A stretch of DNA of 64,000 bases from Promethearchaeota archaeon (GTDB taxonomy: Archaea; Asgardarchaeota; Lokiarchaeia; Sigyniarchaeales; SOKP01). How positions within the stretch are numbered: the first letter of the stretch is position 1; the number at the start of each line of letters is the position of its first letter. Where the stretch lies: contig JAFGOA010000014.1 of NCBI GenBank assembly GCA_016926735.1, forward strand, positions 28,112 through 92,111. Direction: 5' to 3'. The notes under the pieces are model-generated. The model was not told the origin of the DNA, made no database searches, and saw only the letters and a program-made list of their open reading frames with translations. Positions 1-11,900 of this stretch are shown in pieces. The position numbers and the translations under genes are program-made.

Positions 1-406
1 CCTCCTCTGCAAGAATCCGATTGGGAGCTAAATCTTCTTGAGTTACTAAAACTCGTTCTGTTCCATTTATTATAAAATATCCACCAGGATCTAAAGGATC
101 TTCTCCTTTATTTATTAATTCTTGTTCTGAAATATGTTCTAATGGACATCGACAACTTTTCAACATTATTGGAATTTTACCAATATATATTTCAAGAGTC
201 TCTTCAGGTTCTTCTCTTTGAGTTCTTTCATCGATAGTAATTGGAGTCATTTCTAAAGTTATGTCTGCAGCATAACTTAGTTCTCGAATTCTAGCTTCAA
301 TTGGAGTTATCTCCATTGTAGCGCCGTCAGCTTCTCGAACTTTTGGTTTTCCTACATTTATTTTACCGAATTTGATTTTAAAGCCGGGTATTTCCTGTAA
401 AATCAT
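1..406 (-). CDS. rpoB: DNA-directed RNA polymerase subunit B (RpoB''/RpoB N-terminal region), truncated by window start
   Basis: Manual minus-strand translation from ATG at 406: MILQEIPGFKIKFGKINVGKPKVREADGATMEITPIEARIRELSYAADITLEMTPITIDERT...GKIPIMLKSCRCPLEHISEQELINKGEDPLDPGGYFIINGTERVLVTQEDLAPNRILAEE, matching conserved archaeal RpoB N-terminal motifs. Confidence 0.9.
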   Translation of the reverse strand, partial: MILQEIPGFKIKFGKINVGKPKVREADGATMEITPIEARIRELSYAADITLEMTPITIDERTQREEPEETLEIYIGKIPIMLKSCRCPLEHISEQELINKGEDPLDPGGYFIINGTERVLVTQEDLAPNRILAEE

Positions 407-582
407 GAAATATGATTTAATATATCAGGTACAACTTCCCCGCTTTCATCAACTATTTGTTGCATTTCATTTTCGATAAAATCATTATATGAATCCAAAT
501 GTTGTCGAACTAAGCCTTTTTCATCAAATAGACTCTTAAGTACTACCCATTTATCCTCATTAGATAATTTTTCAATGCTCAT
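403..582 (-). CDS. Extreme N-terminus of RpoB (59 aa) in a different frame from the rest; split gene, frameshift or sequencing error
   Basis: MSIEKLSNEDKWVVLKSLFDEKGLVRQHLDSYNDFIENEMQQIVDESGEVVPDILNHIS*; contains the conserved LVRQHLDSYNDFI RpoB motif. TGA stop overlaps the ATG of the next frame (TCATGA). Confidence 0.7.
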   Translation of the reverse strand: MSIEKLSNEDKWVVLKSLFDEKGLVRQHLDSYNDFIENEMQQIVDESGEVVPDILNHIS

Positions 583-625
583 AGTATTATCCTAATTAGA
601 TTAAATTAATTAAAAAGAAAAGTCT

Positions 626-883
626 TTAAACCTTTTCTTTAATGACAAATCTGTAATAATATATTTGAGAGACTGTTGTATCAGAATCTCTTATAATTTT
701 AATAACATCTCCTTCTTTTGCTCCAATTGCAATCGCAACTGGATCTTTCTCAAATATTTGGGGAAGATCTGTTAATTGAATTTTATATTTTGCTAACAGA
801 TCTTCAGTCTCAGATTTAGTTAAAAGAATATGCTTCGGTACTAATTTATGAAGAAGCACATCCACTCTTTTTTTCTTAGTCAA
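626..883 (-). CDS. rpoH: DNA-directed RNA polymerase subunit H (Rpb5 C-terminal homologue), TTG start
   Basis: 85 aa, LVPKHILLTKSETEDLLAKYKI...LPQIFEKDPVAIAIGAKEGDVIKIIRDSDTT...YYRFV: archaeal RpoH signature; located just upstream of rpoB as in many archaea. Confidence 0.95.
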   Translation of the reverse strand: MTKKKRVDVLLHKLVPKHILLTKSETEDLLAKYKIQLTDLPQIFEKDPVAIAIGAKEGDVIKIIRDSDTTVSQIYYYRFVIKEKV

Positions 884-949
884 GGAAATATCCTCATTTT
901 AAAATTAATATTAATAAGAATGTATTTCTAAAAAGTTTTTTTATTTTAT
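851..949. repeat. Direct-repeat partner (rpoH 5' end) of 41899..41997
   Basis: cttagtcaaggaaatatcctcattttaaaattaatattaataagaatgtatttctaaaaagttttt versus cttagtcaagaaaatatcctcattttaaaattaattttaataagaatatatttctaaaaagttttt. Confidence 0.9.
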
Positions 950-1185
950 TTATTTCGAGGTTTTTTTTTAACTTATTTAATTCTAAAATTCTTGGTGGAA
1001 AAAATCTTTATTTTCTGTAATTGGTATAAAAATTAAGAAGAGATATATTTTATAATATTAAGCTATACTATTAATCAATTGATTTCAGAGAATAAATAGA
1101 TTCCAAATAGTATCGAAATCTTATCAGATATAAAAAAAAAAAAAAATATAAAAAAAAATATACAAATCTAGTTTGTAAAATTACC

Positions 1186-2112
1186 TTAGTTTTGAATATC
1201 TCTGTTCTTAAAATATAAAAATCCTGAAAATAGAATGCATAATCCCATTGTAAGCACTATTATAAAAGAGATTATTGGATGGACATAATTGGTTTCAACT
1301 GGAACTGATCCTGAATATTTCGCTATTCCCATTGTCATAACATGTTGAAGTAGATCAGGTGAAAGATTGAGTACTCCCTTTAACATGGAGTAAAGGAGAT
1401 TTACAAAATGATAATGAATATCAACCCAATATAAATAAAATTGTTCATAAGGGGGATTCCCATCGGATGAGACTAAAAGGAACATTTTCATAAATGGAAA
1501 TATGAGAAAAAATACCATTAAAATCATCAATGGGATGAAAAGAGCATTTCTAGGTTTAGACACTAAGCACGAGATACCTATAGTAACACTTTGAAATATA
1601 AAGAGTACCAGTGTCCAATTCAAAAGATTTATTATATAAAAGAGAAAGATATCTTGGAATGGAAATCTCAAATATATGCTTATACATATAATACTTAGAG
1701 ATGATGATATTATTATTAATCCAAATATAAGACTCGCAAAAAACTTAGATAGAAATATATTCCTTCTTGAAATGGGATAGCTTACTAAGGTGAGCATTGT
1801 ACCTTGGTTAACTTCCGCAGAGATTAAAGGAGCACTATTTAAAGATATAATAATCAGTAATGTAGGCATATAGATAAGATAAAAAACGAGGAAAAATGTT
1901 CCTTCCATAATCGAGGAATTAGTAGTCAATCCATTAGTATCGATACTAAAAGCTAATATTATAGGAATAAATAAGAGTACTAGTATTCCCCCTATTAATC
2001 TTGGAAGTGTGCCTATATCCCCAAATAATGTCTTCTTAAAAATTTCAATTGTAGGATTCGATTTTCCCCTATTGGTTAGCTCGAATTGTTCTGTGTTTGT
2101 ATTTTCTGTCAT
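1186..2112 (-). CDS. ABC-2 type transporter permease
   Basis: 308 aa, six or so hydrophobic segments, motif SAEVNQGTMLTLVSYPISRRNIFLSKF typical of ABC-2 permeases; paired with an ATPase gene. Confidence 0.85.
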   Translation of the reverse strand: MTENTNTEQFELTNRGKSNPTIEIFKKTLFGDIGTLPRLIGGILVLLFIPIILAFSIDTNGLTTNSSIMEGTFFLVFYLIYMPTLLIIISLNSAPLISAEVNQGTMLTLVSYPISRRNIFLSKFFASLIFGLIIISSSLSIICISIYLRFPFQDIFLFYIINLLNWTLVLFIFQSVTIGISCLVSKPRNALFIPLMILMVFFLIFPFMKMFLLVSSDGNPPYEQFYLYWVDIHYHFVNLLYSMLKGVLNLSPDLLQHVMTMGIAKYSGSVPVETNYVHPIISFIIVLTMGLCILFSGFLYFKNRDIQN

Positions 2113-2114
2113 AA

Positions 2115-3095
2115 TTATATCCCCCTAAAATTATCATTCATCATTTCTAAAAATATATCTTCTAAAGTGAACTCCTCTTGGGAAAATTTCTCTAATAAGA
2201 TGTTATTATTAATGAGGATTTTCGGTACTTTTTGCTTTAGTGTATGAGTATCGCTAGGGATAATATGAATATTTAGACCTCGAGCATCAATCCATACTTT
2301 TTCAATAAACTCCTGATTTTCTAAGAGCTTTAACGCTTCTTTGTTTGAGTTAGTATTTAATATATATACATTATTTGCTTTTGAGTGCGTTTCTTTAATA
2401 TTTTCAATTTTATTTGTAAGCACAATTTTCCCTTTATTGATAATCGTGATATAATCGCACATTTGCTCAATCTCAGATAATACATGGCTTGACACAAAAA
2501 CACAAATATTTTTTGATAGTGCTCGAATTTCTTTAATAATCTCAGCACGACCTACGGGATCTAGATTTGAAGTAGGCTCATCTAAAATAAGCACGTGTGG
2601 TTCTTTTATTAACGCCGAAGCTAAAGCTATTTTCTGCTTCATCCCTCTGGAATAGGTTTTTATCTTTCTATTTTTTGCTTCTGTTAAATTAAACTGCTTT
2701 AACAACTCTTTGGTCTTTTCTATTGCTTTTTCTTTACCAAATCCGCTAACTCTCCCAAAATATTGTAGATATTGCTCTCCTGTCATTCTACCATAAAGTG
2801 CTGGATCTTGAGGGAGAAATCCTATGAACTTTTTTGCATCTTGAGATCCTGCATTATTTCCTTTTATCTTAGCTTGTCCATTTGTAATGGAAATCGCCCC
2901 AACTAGCATATTAATTGTTGATGATTTACCTGCTCCATTAGGTCCTAAAAATCCATGAACACCTTTTTTAACAAATAAATTTATCTCATCAACCGCAGTT
3001 ATTTTTTGTTCTCCTTTACCATATATTTTTGTTAGCTCTTTACTCCAAATTTCCAATGAATTTGGATTAATATTCATACTTTTTACTTTAAGCAT
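2115..3095 (-). CDS. ABC transporter ATP-binding protein
   Basis: Walker A GPNGAGKSS, signature YSRGMKQK, Walker B VLILDEPTSNLDP. Confidence 0.95.
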   Translation of the reverse strand: MLKVKSMNINPNSLEIWSKELTKIYGKGEQKITAVDEINLFVKKGVHGFLGPNGAGKSSTINMLVGAISITNGQAKIKGNNAGSQDAKKFIGFLPQDPALYGRMTGEQYLQYFGRVSGFGKEKAIEKTKELLKQFNLTEAKNRKIKTYSRGMKQKIALASALIKEPHVLILDEPTSNLDPVGRAEIIKEIRALSKNICVFVSSHVLSEIEQMCDYITIINKGKIVLTNKIENIKETHSKANNVYILNTNSNKEALKLLENQEFIEKVWIDARGLNIHIIPSDTHTLKQKVPKILINNNILLEKFSQEEFTLEDIFLEMMNDNFRGI

Positions 3096-3250
3096 AATCT
3101 TATCATGAATTTTTTTCTTTTCTTTATATTTAGTCTACAATATTATTTAAATATATAAAGAACAAAAAGTAATTTCAAATATACTCTTGTTCTTTTCTAA
3201 CACACATCATAAATGTATATTACATTACCTATATTGAAATAATTATAGCA

Positions 3251-3544
3251 TTAGACAATCAAATCTTTTATAATTTTACTAAAGATTTTCCTCTCCTTTT
3301 GAGAAATTTCCCTACTATTCGTACTAAAATTACAGTAAATATTATAATCCTCTTCCTTTGAATCCTTTAATATCCATAAGTTATCTTTTATAATTTTATT
3401 TTGTTTTGCTTCAAGAATATTTAGTAATTGATTTAACGTGTCAGGTATTTTTCTTTCATATTCCTTTTTAAAATATATCTCAGAGAAAATACCTTTAATT
3501 AATTGTATGTAAATTAATTTTTCATTTGGAATTTTAATATTCAT
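3251..3544 (-). CDS. Small hypothetical protein (97 aa)
   Basis: ORF overlapping the next ORF by 4 nt (ATGA-type), same strand; no recognised domain. Confidence 0.5.
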   Translation of the reverse strand: MNIKIPNEKLIYIQLIKGIFSEIYFKKEYERKIPDTLNQLLNILEAKQNKIIKDNLWILKDSKEEDYNIYCNFSTNSREISQKERKIFSKIIKDLIV

Positions 3545-3855
3545 AAATTCTCATCTATTTTAGTAATATTTTCAGCATTTTTCTTATCTTCCATTATATT
3601 TCTGTAATAAATTAGAAGTTCACCCATGAGACTTAGTTTACCTTCAAGTATTTCAGGACAATGTTTTTCAACGATTCTAAATGTAGTTGTAAGTGTTCTT
3701 AATATAATTTCACTAAGATCAAAAAACTTTTTGATTGTTTGTACACATAATTTTCTAATCTTAACGGGATAACTTTTCTCCTTTATTTGATAAATTCGAC
3801 ATCCCTTATCTATTAAATCCAAAGTTATCGCATCTAATTCAATTTTTGCCTTCAT
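3541..3855 (-). CDS. Small helical hypothetical protein (104 aa)
   Basis: ORF 3541..3855, 4-nt overlap with downstream partner; no recognised domain. Confidence 0.5.
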   Translation of the reverse strand: MKAKIELDAITLDLIDKGCRIYQIKEKSYPVKIRKLCVQTIKKFFDLSEIILRTLTTTFRIVEKHCPEILEGKLSLMGELLIYYRNIMEDKKNAENITKIDENL

Positions 3856-4078
3856 AATTTAGTCTTTTGTATTTTGGTATAATATTATGATAATTCATAA
3901 TTCGAAATATCTGATCATATAAATAGAAATACTCCTATTTAAATATTATACTTTCTCATAAATCGTATTATTGGTCTTCATAATACGTAAATATATTGAA
4001 AAGAAAAATAGAGTATTTAAATCATTAAAATTATATATTTTTTGAGAACGAATTTTAAAAATCGAGATTATAACAATA

Positions 4079-4339
4079 ATGAAGATTAAAAAACTCCTGA
4101 AATACATTGATATACTATTATTCCTCTCTAACATCGATAAGGTTGAGCTAAGGATCATTTCTGAGAAGTTCGACATCAGTTATCAAACAATCCATAGTTT
4201 AATCGAGAAATGGAAAGATGAGGGATATGTTGAGAGGAAAAGAAAGGAAATCTTAATTCTTGGTGGCGATAAGTATGAATATAAAATAACTGAGAAAGGA
4301 AAAAAGACAATTCAATTATTAAAAAGAAAATTGAACTAA
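4079..4339 (+). CDS. Winged-helix DNA-binding protein (86 aa)
   Basis: ISEKFDISYQTIHSLIEKWKDEGYVERKRK...YEYKITEKGKKTIQLL: wHTH pattern. Confidence 0.75.
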   Translation: MKIKKLLKYIDILLFLSNIDKVELRIISEKFDISYQTIHSLIEKWKDEGYVERKRKEILILGGDKYEYKITEKGKKTIQLLKRKLN

Positions 4340-4483
4340 TCTTTCTTATATCTAATATTTAAAATTAATAAGCAAACCACATTGAAAAAAAAGCTAATAA
4401 TGCTTAATTCTCATATAAAGTTATTCTTGTCATGATTGAAAAAAATTAAATCAGCTTCAAAAAAGTTATGAAATTTAAATAGA

Positions 4484-4681
4484 CTACTTTTTTTCTTCAA
4501 ATTTTGGAACAAACCATAATTCATATGCTTTTTTTATGCATAAACGTGCAACTTCAGTATTTTGCTTGATTCCCAGATTTTTCTTAATTTTATGAAAAAA
4601 ATCATATAATGGTTGATCATCCTTCTCTGAGAGGTTAAGTCTAATCATTATATCTGGACTTTTTTCTTTTTTTTTAGCCAT
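4484..4681 (-). CDS. Small basic protein (65 aa), possibly DNA-binding
   Basis: MAKKKEKSPDIMIRLNLSEKDDQPLYDFFHKIKKNLGIKQNTEVARLCIKKAYEL; RHH-like helix arrangement is a guess. Confidence 0.45.
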   Translation of the reverse strand: MAKKKEKSPDIMIRLNLSEKDDQPLYDFFHKIKKNLGIKQNTEVARLCIKKAYELWFVPKFEEKK

Positions 4682-4924
4682 AATTATTGAATTGTTTTTT
4701 ATTATAATAAATTTTTTGTTAATTTAGGATGGTTTATTCATTTCTGTCCATTTTTATCCATTTTTATCCAAAGACTTATAAATGAAAAAATCATAGTAAT
4801 CTTAGCACGATTTTGTATAAATTATAATAATTATTAGAGAAAAGGACAGAAAGGAATAATCAAAGATTCTAAAAATACAGTATTGCAGTATACTCTATTC
4901 TCAATCTTAATTCAAGATTAATAG

Positions 4925-5452
4925 GTGAAAAATATGAATTTGGAATCATTTCTTGTAAAAATTAAAAGAGATTTAGACATACTAAAGATAATTAGCTTAA
5001 TATGTAATTCTAAGCAAATTACTCTTTCAGATTTAAAAAGTCAAGTCAATATTCCATATTCAACAATTTATCGATTTTTAGAATTGATGGTAAAAAATAA
5101 TTATCTTGTAAAGACTAAAAGAAGAGACAATGAAAATCCATCTAATATTTATATAATTGATACAAAATTAGAGATTTATAAAGATATAGTTGCAGAACTA
5201 TTTCATAAGAACTTATCTGGAAAATCCTCTTTTCTGGGGTATTCAATAATCAAAAAAAAGATTTTCCTTAGCCAAATTTTAGAGGAAATAAATAGTTGTC
5301 TAAAAGAATGGGTAGATAGAGTAAATAAAGAAATTGAACTTGGTAATTTAAATCATCTTTCAGTTTTAAATCACTATGCTATTATTCCCTATAATAGACT
5401 ATGGGACTATTTTGAAGAGATTGAATTCCTGAGAAAAGTAGATGGTCTCTAA
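4925..5452 (+). CDS. HTH transcriptional regulator (175 aa)
   Basis: ISLICNSKQITLSDLKSQVNIPYSTIYRFLELMVKNNYLVKTKRR: helix-turn-helix pattern. Confidence 0.75.
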   Translation: MKNMNLESFLVKIKRDLDILKIISLICNSKQITLSDLKSQVNIPYSTIYRFLELMVKNNYLVKTKRRDNENPSNIYIIDTKLEIYKDIVAELFHKNLSGKSSFLGYSIIKKKIFLSQILEEINSCLKEWVDRVNKEIELGNLNHLSVLNHYAIIPYNRLWDYFEEIEFLRKVDGL

Positions 5453-5912
5453 TAAAAAAAGAGGAATTTTGTGTGATAAATTCGTAAAAAAATCTCTTTT
5501 TTACATAAGCATAACTGATCTTTTACACACTAATAGATTTTTTTTTATAACAGTATTCTCACTAATGGAAATTAAAATTAGTATCATTTAAATAAAATAA
5601 TATCAAAGATATATTAAAAACTGACAAAAATATTGAGAATTTCCGTACTCTTATTCTTTATAGTTATTTGAATTATGCTAGCTAATGATTATAGGCGTGA
5701 TAATTGGTACTCTATAAAATTATGTCTAATGGGAATTTATCTTATTTCTCAATGCACCTATCGAAAAAATAACGAAAATAAATTAATTAATTCCCTCTCA
5801 ATTAGTCAGCTTATCTATTTAAAAGTCATAATTATTTTATTTTTTCTTTTAAATACTACGAAATGTTATTTATTAAAAATTTAGACCAAAAATAAAAAAA
5901 TAGGTTATTGAC

Positions 5913-8900
5913 ATGGAAAAATATAGTGATAAATCAATTGTCTATAATAGGGTATCCTATCTATTTGAAAAAGAAGATAAGAAAAATTTAGAAGATCTTT
6001 CAATAGATCTAAGATTTAAAAACTCTCATCTCTCAATATATATGAATGAATTAAAGGATTCTGAAATTGATCTTAGACCATTTACAAATAAACGTCAAAT
6101 TAAGAATAATCCTATAACAATTTCCTTAGATATTAATCCTCATAAAATAAAGGAATTGCACTCAATTAAAGTTGAATTATTCGATCTTTATGATATTATC
6201 TCAGGTTATTCAATAACTATCCCTGCAACAGAATTCGCACCCTTTAAAAAATCAATTGAAATCAATATTCCAAGTATCCAACAATATCTCGACAAAATAA
6301 AATTAATTCCTATTTTTAAAAATCCAAATCCAAAGTATAAATTATATTATGATGGATATTATGGTTCTTCTCAATCTAAAAAACAAAAACAAAAACAAAA
6401 ACAAGATCAAACATCTGATATAAGTAGTGATTCTTCTAATGTTTATACTTGGTCTTCAATTTTCTTATTATTAATTCTGAGTGTTATTTTATTATTTATC
6501 AATACACCATATTATCCAATTCCCATTTTATCCATGATTTTACCAATAATTCTATTTTCAAAGAGAGACAACCATCGTAAGTATTTTATAACTGCTGTAC
6601 TTATTTTACTATTTTTAGTCTGCTTTCCAGTAATTTTTACAATAACCCCTCTAACAAATGTAAATTCCCAGAAACCTCATTTTGCAAAAGTATCATATTC
6701 ATCAGGACAAAATACTGATGATTTGAATTTTGATACATTACAATATTATAATGAACTTGAGGATCTGGGAAAAATAACGATTAATGATATAATCATTTTA
6801 AAATCTGAAACCTCCTTATCTCTTGCTCAGAGTTCCCAACAGATAGTAATTCTAATAGCACAAAATAATACAATTATTAATCCAAAATATTATGAAAAAT
6901 CATTTAATTTTAGATCTAATTACATTCAAGGTCCTAAAAAAAAAACAGATATATTAACTATAATAGATCTTAAGGATTATGATTTATTACCTGGGGAATA
7001 TAGACTTACAACATTTCTTTCTGTAAATAATTTCTACGGAGTTCAAAGGTCTGAACTTCTAACCTATAATATCTCCCTTGGAAGAGACGTATTACATATT
7101 GTTGGATCTGATCGATATAAAGAATTAGGGAAATATGGCTCTGTATATACAATTGATAATCAAGATTCTTTTACTACTTTCTATGAAGGAAGAATCTTAA
7201 ATTCAGCTGGAATTGGTGTTCAATTAGATAATATGGAATTATATTTAGAAAAGAACAATAGATATCAGAAAATTGCAACAATATCAACTAATAATCAAGG
7301 ATATTTTATTTATAATTACACTACAAAAGGATACTTTGAAGTTAATTCTCTTGCGAAAATAGAATTTGGGGGAAATGAGCTATATAATTCGTTAACACAA
7401 GAAGAATATGCTGGTCTTGAACAAAGTATTAGAGGGAAAAGGATCTTCTCTGATTTAAATGGAGATGGATATCCTGAATTTCCATATACATTAGAGGAAT
7501 TAATAAATGCATTAAACAATGCAAATCCCATAGAAATTCTATCCTTTTTCACAGAATTCAACGAGATGAGTGGAGCTTATGTGTATGATTCAATATTAAA
7601 TTATCAAGGAGAAGTATTTGGAAATGTTAATTTAAATATAGAGGGAATTCGAGATAGTGGAGCACGATTTGATGGTCTAGGAGATAAGATCTATACAAAT
7701 TCAGAATTTAAAATGGGTGATGTTAATCATGATGGGAAAATTGATATTCTCGACGCTCTTATTACCGCCCAAAATTATGTGGGGCTAAATCCAGAACCAT
7801 TTTATCCAGAACAAGCAGATGTAAACGGAGATAATAATATAGATATTCTTGATTCATTGCAAATTGCTCAATATTATGTAGGACTAATAACTGAATTTCC
7901 TAATTCAGATCCTTCAGAAATTACCTATGATAATTATGATTATATTAATTTCGGTGATATTCTCAGTAGTGATTTAGCTTATAATGATGAATTTGGACTC
8001 TCATTATGGATAAATCCAAGCAAATTTTCTTCTAATTTAAGCGAACATGGGGTAAAGAATTGTTTCTTCTCCAAAGGTGAAAATCTAGAGATTGGATTTA
8101 ACGAAAGTGGGTATTTAATGGTCTATTTGAATACAAATAATATCGAAACCATTACATATTTTGGTCAGGAAAACTCAATTCAAAAGAATTTATGGAATTA
8201 TATAGCAATTCGCTTTGAAATGGGAGATGTTGATGCTCTTATCCAAGATTCTTGGTATTTAACTGATATATACGATTCTGAGCCTTGGATAAATTATGTA
8301 TCATTAGATTTGAGTGGGGATCTTATTATAGGGGCAGAAATCAATACTTTCAGCTGTTTTGGAGGAATTATAGATGAGCTAAAGATTTATCGAGAAGCAC
8401 CTTTACATTCAGAATTAGAGGAGACCATTTATTCTATATTGAGAATTGATAGTGCGACAGCATATAACTTTCAAGATAACAATTGGCAAGATATAACTAA
8501 TGGTGAAATAATTGATGAATATATTCTATTTGAATGTAATAAAAGCAGAGATTCACTTGCTATTATAGAAAAAGTAGAATTCTATCTTTCAAATACTCCT
8601 TTAGATTATAATAATATCATAATTGATCAATGGAAACTCATAAAAGAATTTCATTATGACGCAAATAACTATAAATATATGTTGGATATAAGAGATATTC
8701 CTGATGGTGACTGGTATTTTATAATAAAAGCAATAGATAATAGAAATAATGAGATTTTTAAAACATGTGAAGTATTAGAAAATGATATTTATTTTACAAT
8801 TAGCAATTTTCAAGATAATATAAATTTCATATATCTAGGATATAATGACAAGATTAATTATAATTCACAAATAGGTTTAACAATAGATCCTTTATTTGAA

Positions 8901-11900
8901 AATTATGTTGAATCACTTGATTTATTTATCAATTTTTCTGGATCTGTAGAAAAAATAAATCTAAATCCAATATCCTTTGATAAAATTATACAAAATAATT
9001 ATCTAATTAGTTTAAATGATATTTCAGATTGGATTGAACAGATGAGCTTACTTCCTAATGAATATGATGTGTCATTTATCGTTAAAGGGTATTTTGATTT
9101 CAACCAATTTGGAGAATATGAATATACATATAACCTCAGCTCAACGATATTAGATATAAAATCCCCTGTAATATCAATTATAGAGAGTGGGTATAGTCTT
9201 GAGTTTGGAAAGACCTATACTGCTACAGACAATAATCAAATTACATTTGGAATCACATCTCTTGAGGATGATTTTAAAAAAGTAGAAATTTATTATCGTT
9301 ATGATAAAACGTCTCAGCAGGATGAGTGGATATTTTATAAAACAATTATTCCTCAGCAAATCCCTTTTGATATATCCTTTAATATAGCTAATCTCAAGGA
9401 TGATAAAATATATCTACGCTTTAAAATTATCGATAACTTGGGAAATTCAAGAGATCTAATCAATGAAAATAATTGGATAGAGAAAGATCAAAACAACCAT
9501 GATTTTATAGTGAATGGATTAGATGAAAATGCAATATATTCACTTGATTCAGGTAATATGATAGATATTGCTCCAGTAATACATCCCTACGATAATGATA
9601 TAACAAAAGTAATTATTACAACAGAATATGAATCATTTAGCTTAAACAATGTGTATATTGATCATAATAGCATCTATTTTTCAGACATTAATGAAGATAT
9701 TAAACTAAATGCTGTTTTCTATACAATTTTTGGAAATAAAATCACTTCAATTCCAATAAAAGTACAACTTTTCCAAAATAATAATCTTATTTCGTCAAAA
9801 ATATTTTCCATAATCGCTACAGGAATGTATTTTTCAGAAATTATATCGATTTCAGATGTGATTATTAATCCTGAAGTCAATATTCCCAATAATAATATAA
9901 ATATGAGATTTACTACTTCAAAGAAGACATATAATAATTCATATGGAATTCCCTATATTGTAGGTTCTACTTCTCCCAATTTGCAGATATATAATGATAA
10001 TAATGAATTAGTTGATATTATAGATTTAAATCCAAATATTGATGGATATAGAAGTGCTTCCTACTCAAATATTAATATTAGAAATAATTATTTTGAAATT
10101 TCATACCCAACAAATCTATTATATGAAGAGGACATATGTTCAATAGATAAGCTAATTATTGGTGGTATTGAATATGACTTCTCGCAATACTTTAATAATG
10201 AAAATATCATTATAAAATTAGAGTCTCAAACTATATTAGATGGATTTTATGATAATGCTAATCCAATAAAGATTATATATAGTTATGTATCATCTAATAA
10301 ATTGAATCAATATGATGGTAGCTATGATTTTAAGACGATACCACAAGGAAACTACACATTCATTGGAGAGTTTTTAGATTTATCAGGAAAGCGCTCATAT
10401 TATAAAATTGATAATTATAAGATTGATTTCCAAGAACCTCAAATCTATAGACAATTTAGAAACGGAATCTCAATAAATCCAAAATCACATCCAAGTTTAT
10501 CATTTATAATTTTGGATGCCTCAGAGATTATTAATTATTCATTTAACCAATCTCTAGAAGGATATTGGATAAAAGAAGGTAGTCTCTATACTTTTTATAT
10601 AGATGAAAATATAAATCTCCCTGATGGGTATTATAATATTGAACTGAGTTTCGAAGATGCTAATAATTTCCTAAGTTCAATTGTATTTAGCATATTTATC
10701 GATACTCAAGCTCCTAAACCTAAGATTATAAAAAATGATTATGAGTACTTCAAGGGGCTCTATCACGTATATCTTGAGATTGAAGATGATTCTATTTGTG
10801 AGCTTTATTTAGATAAAGTAGTTGATTCTCAAGGAATAATATTTGATAAGATTATACAATCAGTAATAAAGAAAAATGATACTGCTTGGGATTTAGTATT
10901 TGATACTTCACAACTCCCTGATGGCGTTTACAATCTAACATTTATCGTAATTGATCAAGCTGGAAATATGCTGAATTTTAATATAAACGACAGAGTTTTT
11001 GATAACACTTCCCCTCAAGTTGAATCTATCTATAGAGAATGTGAAATCGAAAATCTACTTTATTTCTCAGAAGAATTAAGTGATACTAATTACTTAAGTG
11101 AGCAAGAATATATTTTCATAAAGTCAGTGGATAAAATCTTCGGAAAAACTAATATTGTGGAACTATATTATACGGACCCTCTAGAAGAGCATAATTTAAC
11201 AATAGCGGAAGATCTTAATCTTGAAACATTACTATATAAGGTAATAGGATATTCAAATCCAATTATCTATGATGTAGGAGATATATATAACATCCAGAAA
11301 ATAACGATTGGAGGGATAGAAGTTAATGATTTTTCAATTATACAAAAAGAGGGAGAGCTATTTTTAAAAATAGGAGAAGAATATCGCTACTTATTAACAT
11401 CAAGTAATGCAAATAAAATAACAGCTCAATTATACACTATAAATTCCAATAAATTAGAGCTTGTTTATAATAATTTAGACCAAATTTGGCAATTAAAATC
11501 ACCTAATTCTGATTATTTTAATATATCTTCACATATTTTAATATCAGAAGGACAGACCTTTCTTTTCTGGTTTGAATTACAAGATAATTTAACAAACACT
11601 TTTATCACTAAAAAATATAAAGGTATTTTAGATAATGAATTAGAATTAACAGAAGAAAAGAGCCTTTTTGAATGGAATTTCAGAACTAATCCTGATAATC
11701 AGGGAATAATGATCTTAGGTTCACCAGATCCAATGTATAGTATAATTAATATCAATCACACACTAATAGAACATGATGTATTTAAAGTCTATATCTATGG
11801 ATCTGAAAATAATATAGACTTTTCCTTATTAGGAAGAGCATATTTTAACGGAGATAATATTTGGACTCTTTACTGGGATTATACACATAATTCCATTATC

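Noticed and set aside
3946-4176. 76-aa minus-strand ORF overlapping the wHTH gene
   Set aside because: Overlaps the better supported 4079..4339 wHTH ORF and looks like a chance translation.
4746-4775. Short tandem tttttatcca repeat upstream of the HTH gene
   Set aside because: Only two to three 10-bp units; too short to support as an operator.
5675-5884. 69-aa ORF just before the giant gene
   Set aside because: Low-complexity AT-rich intergenic sequence, no domain and no convincing upstream signal.
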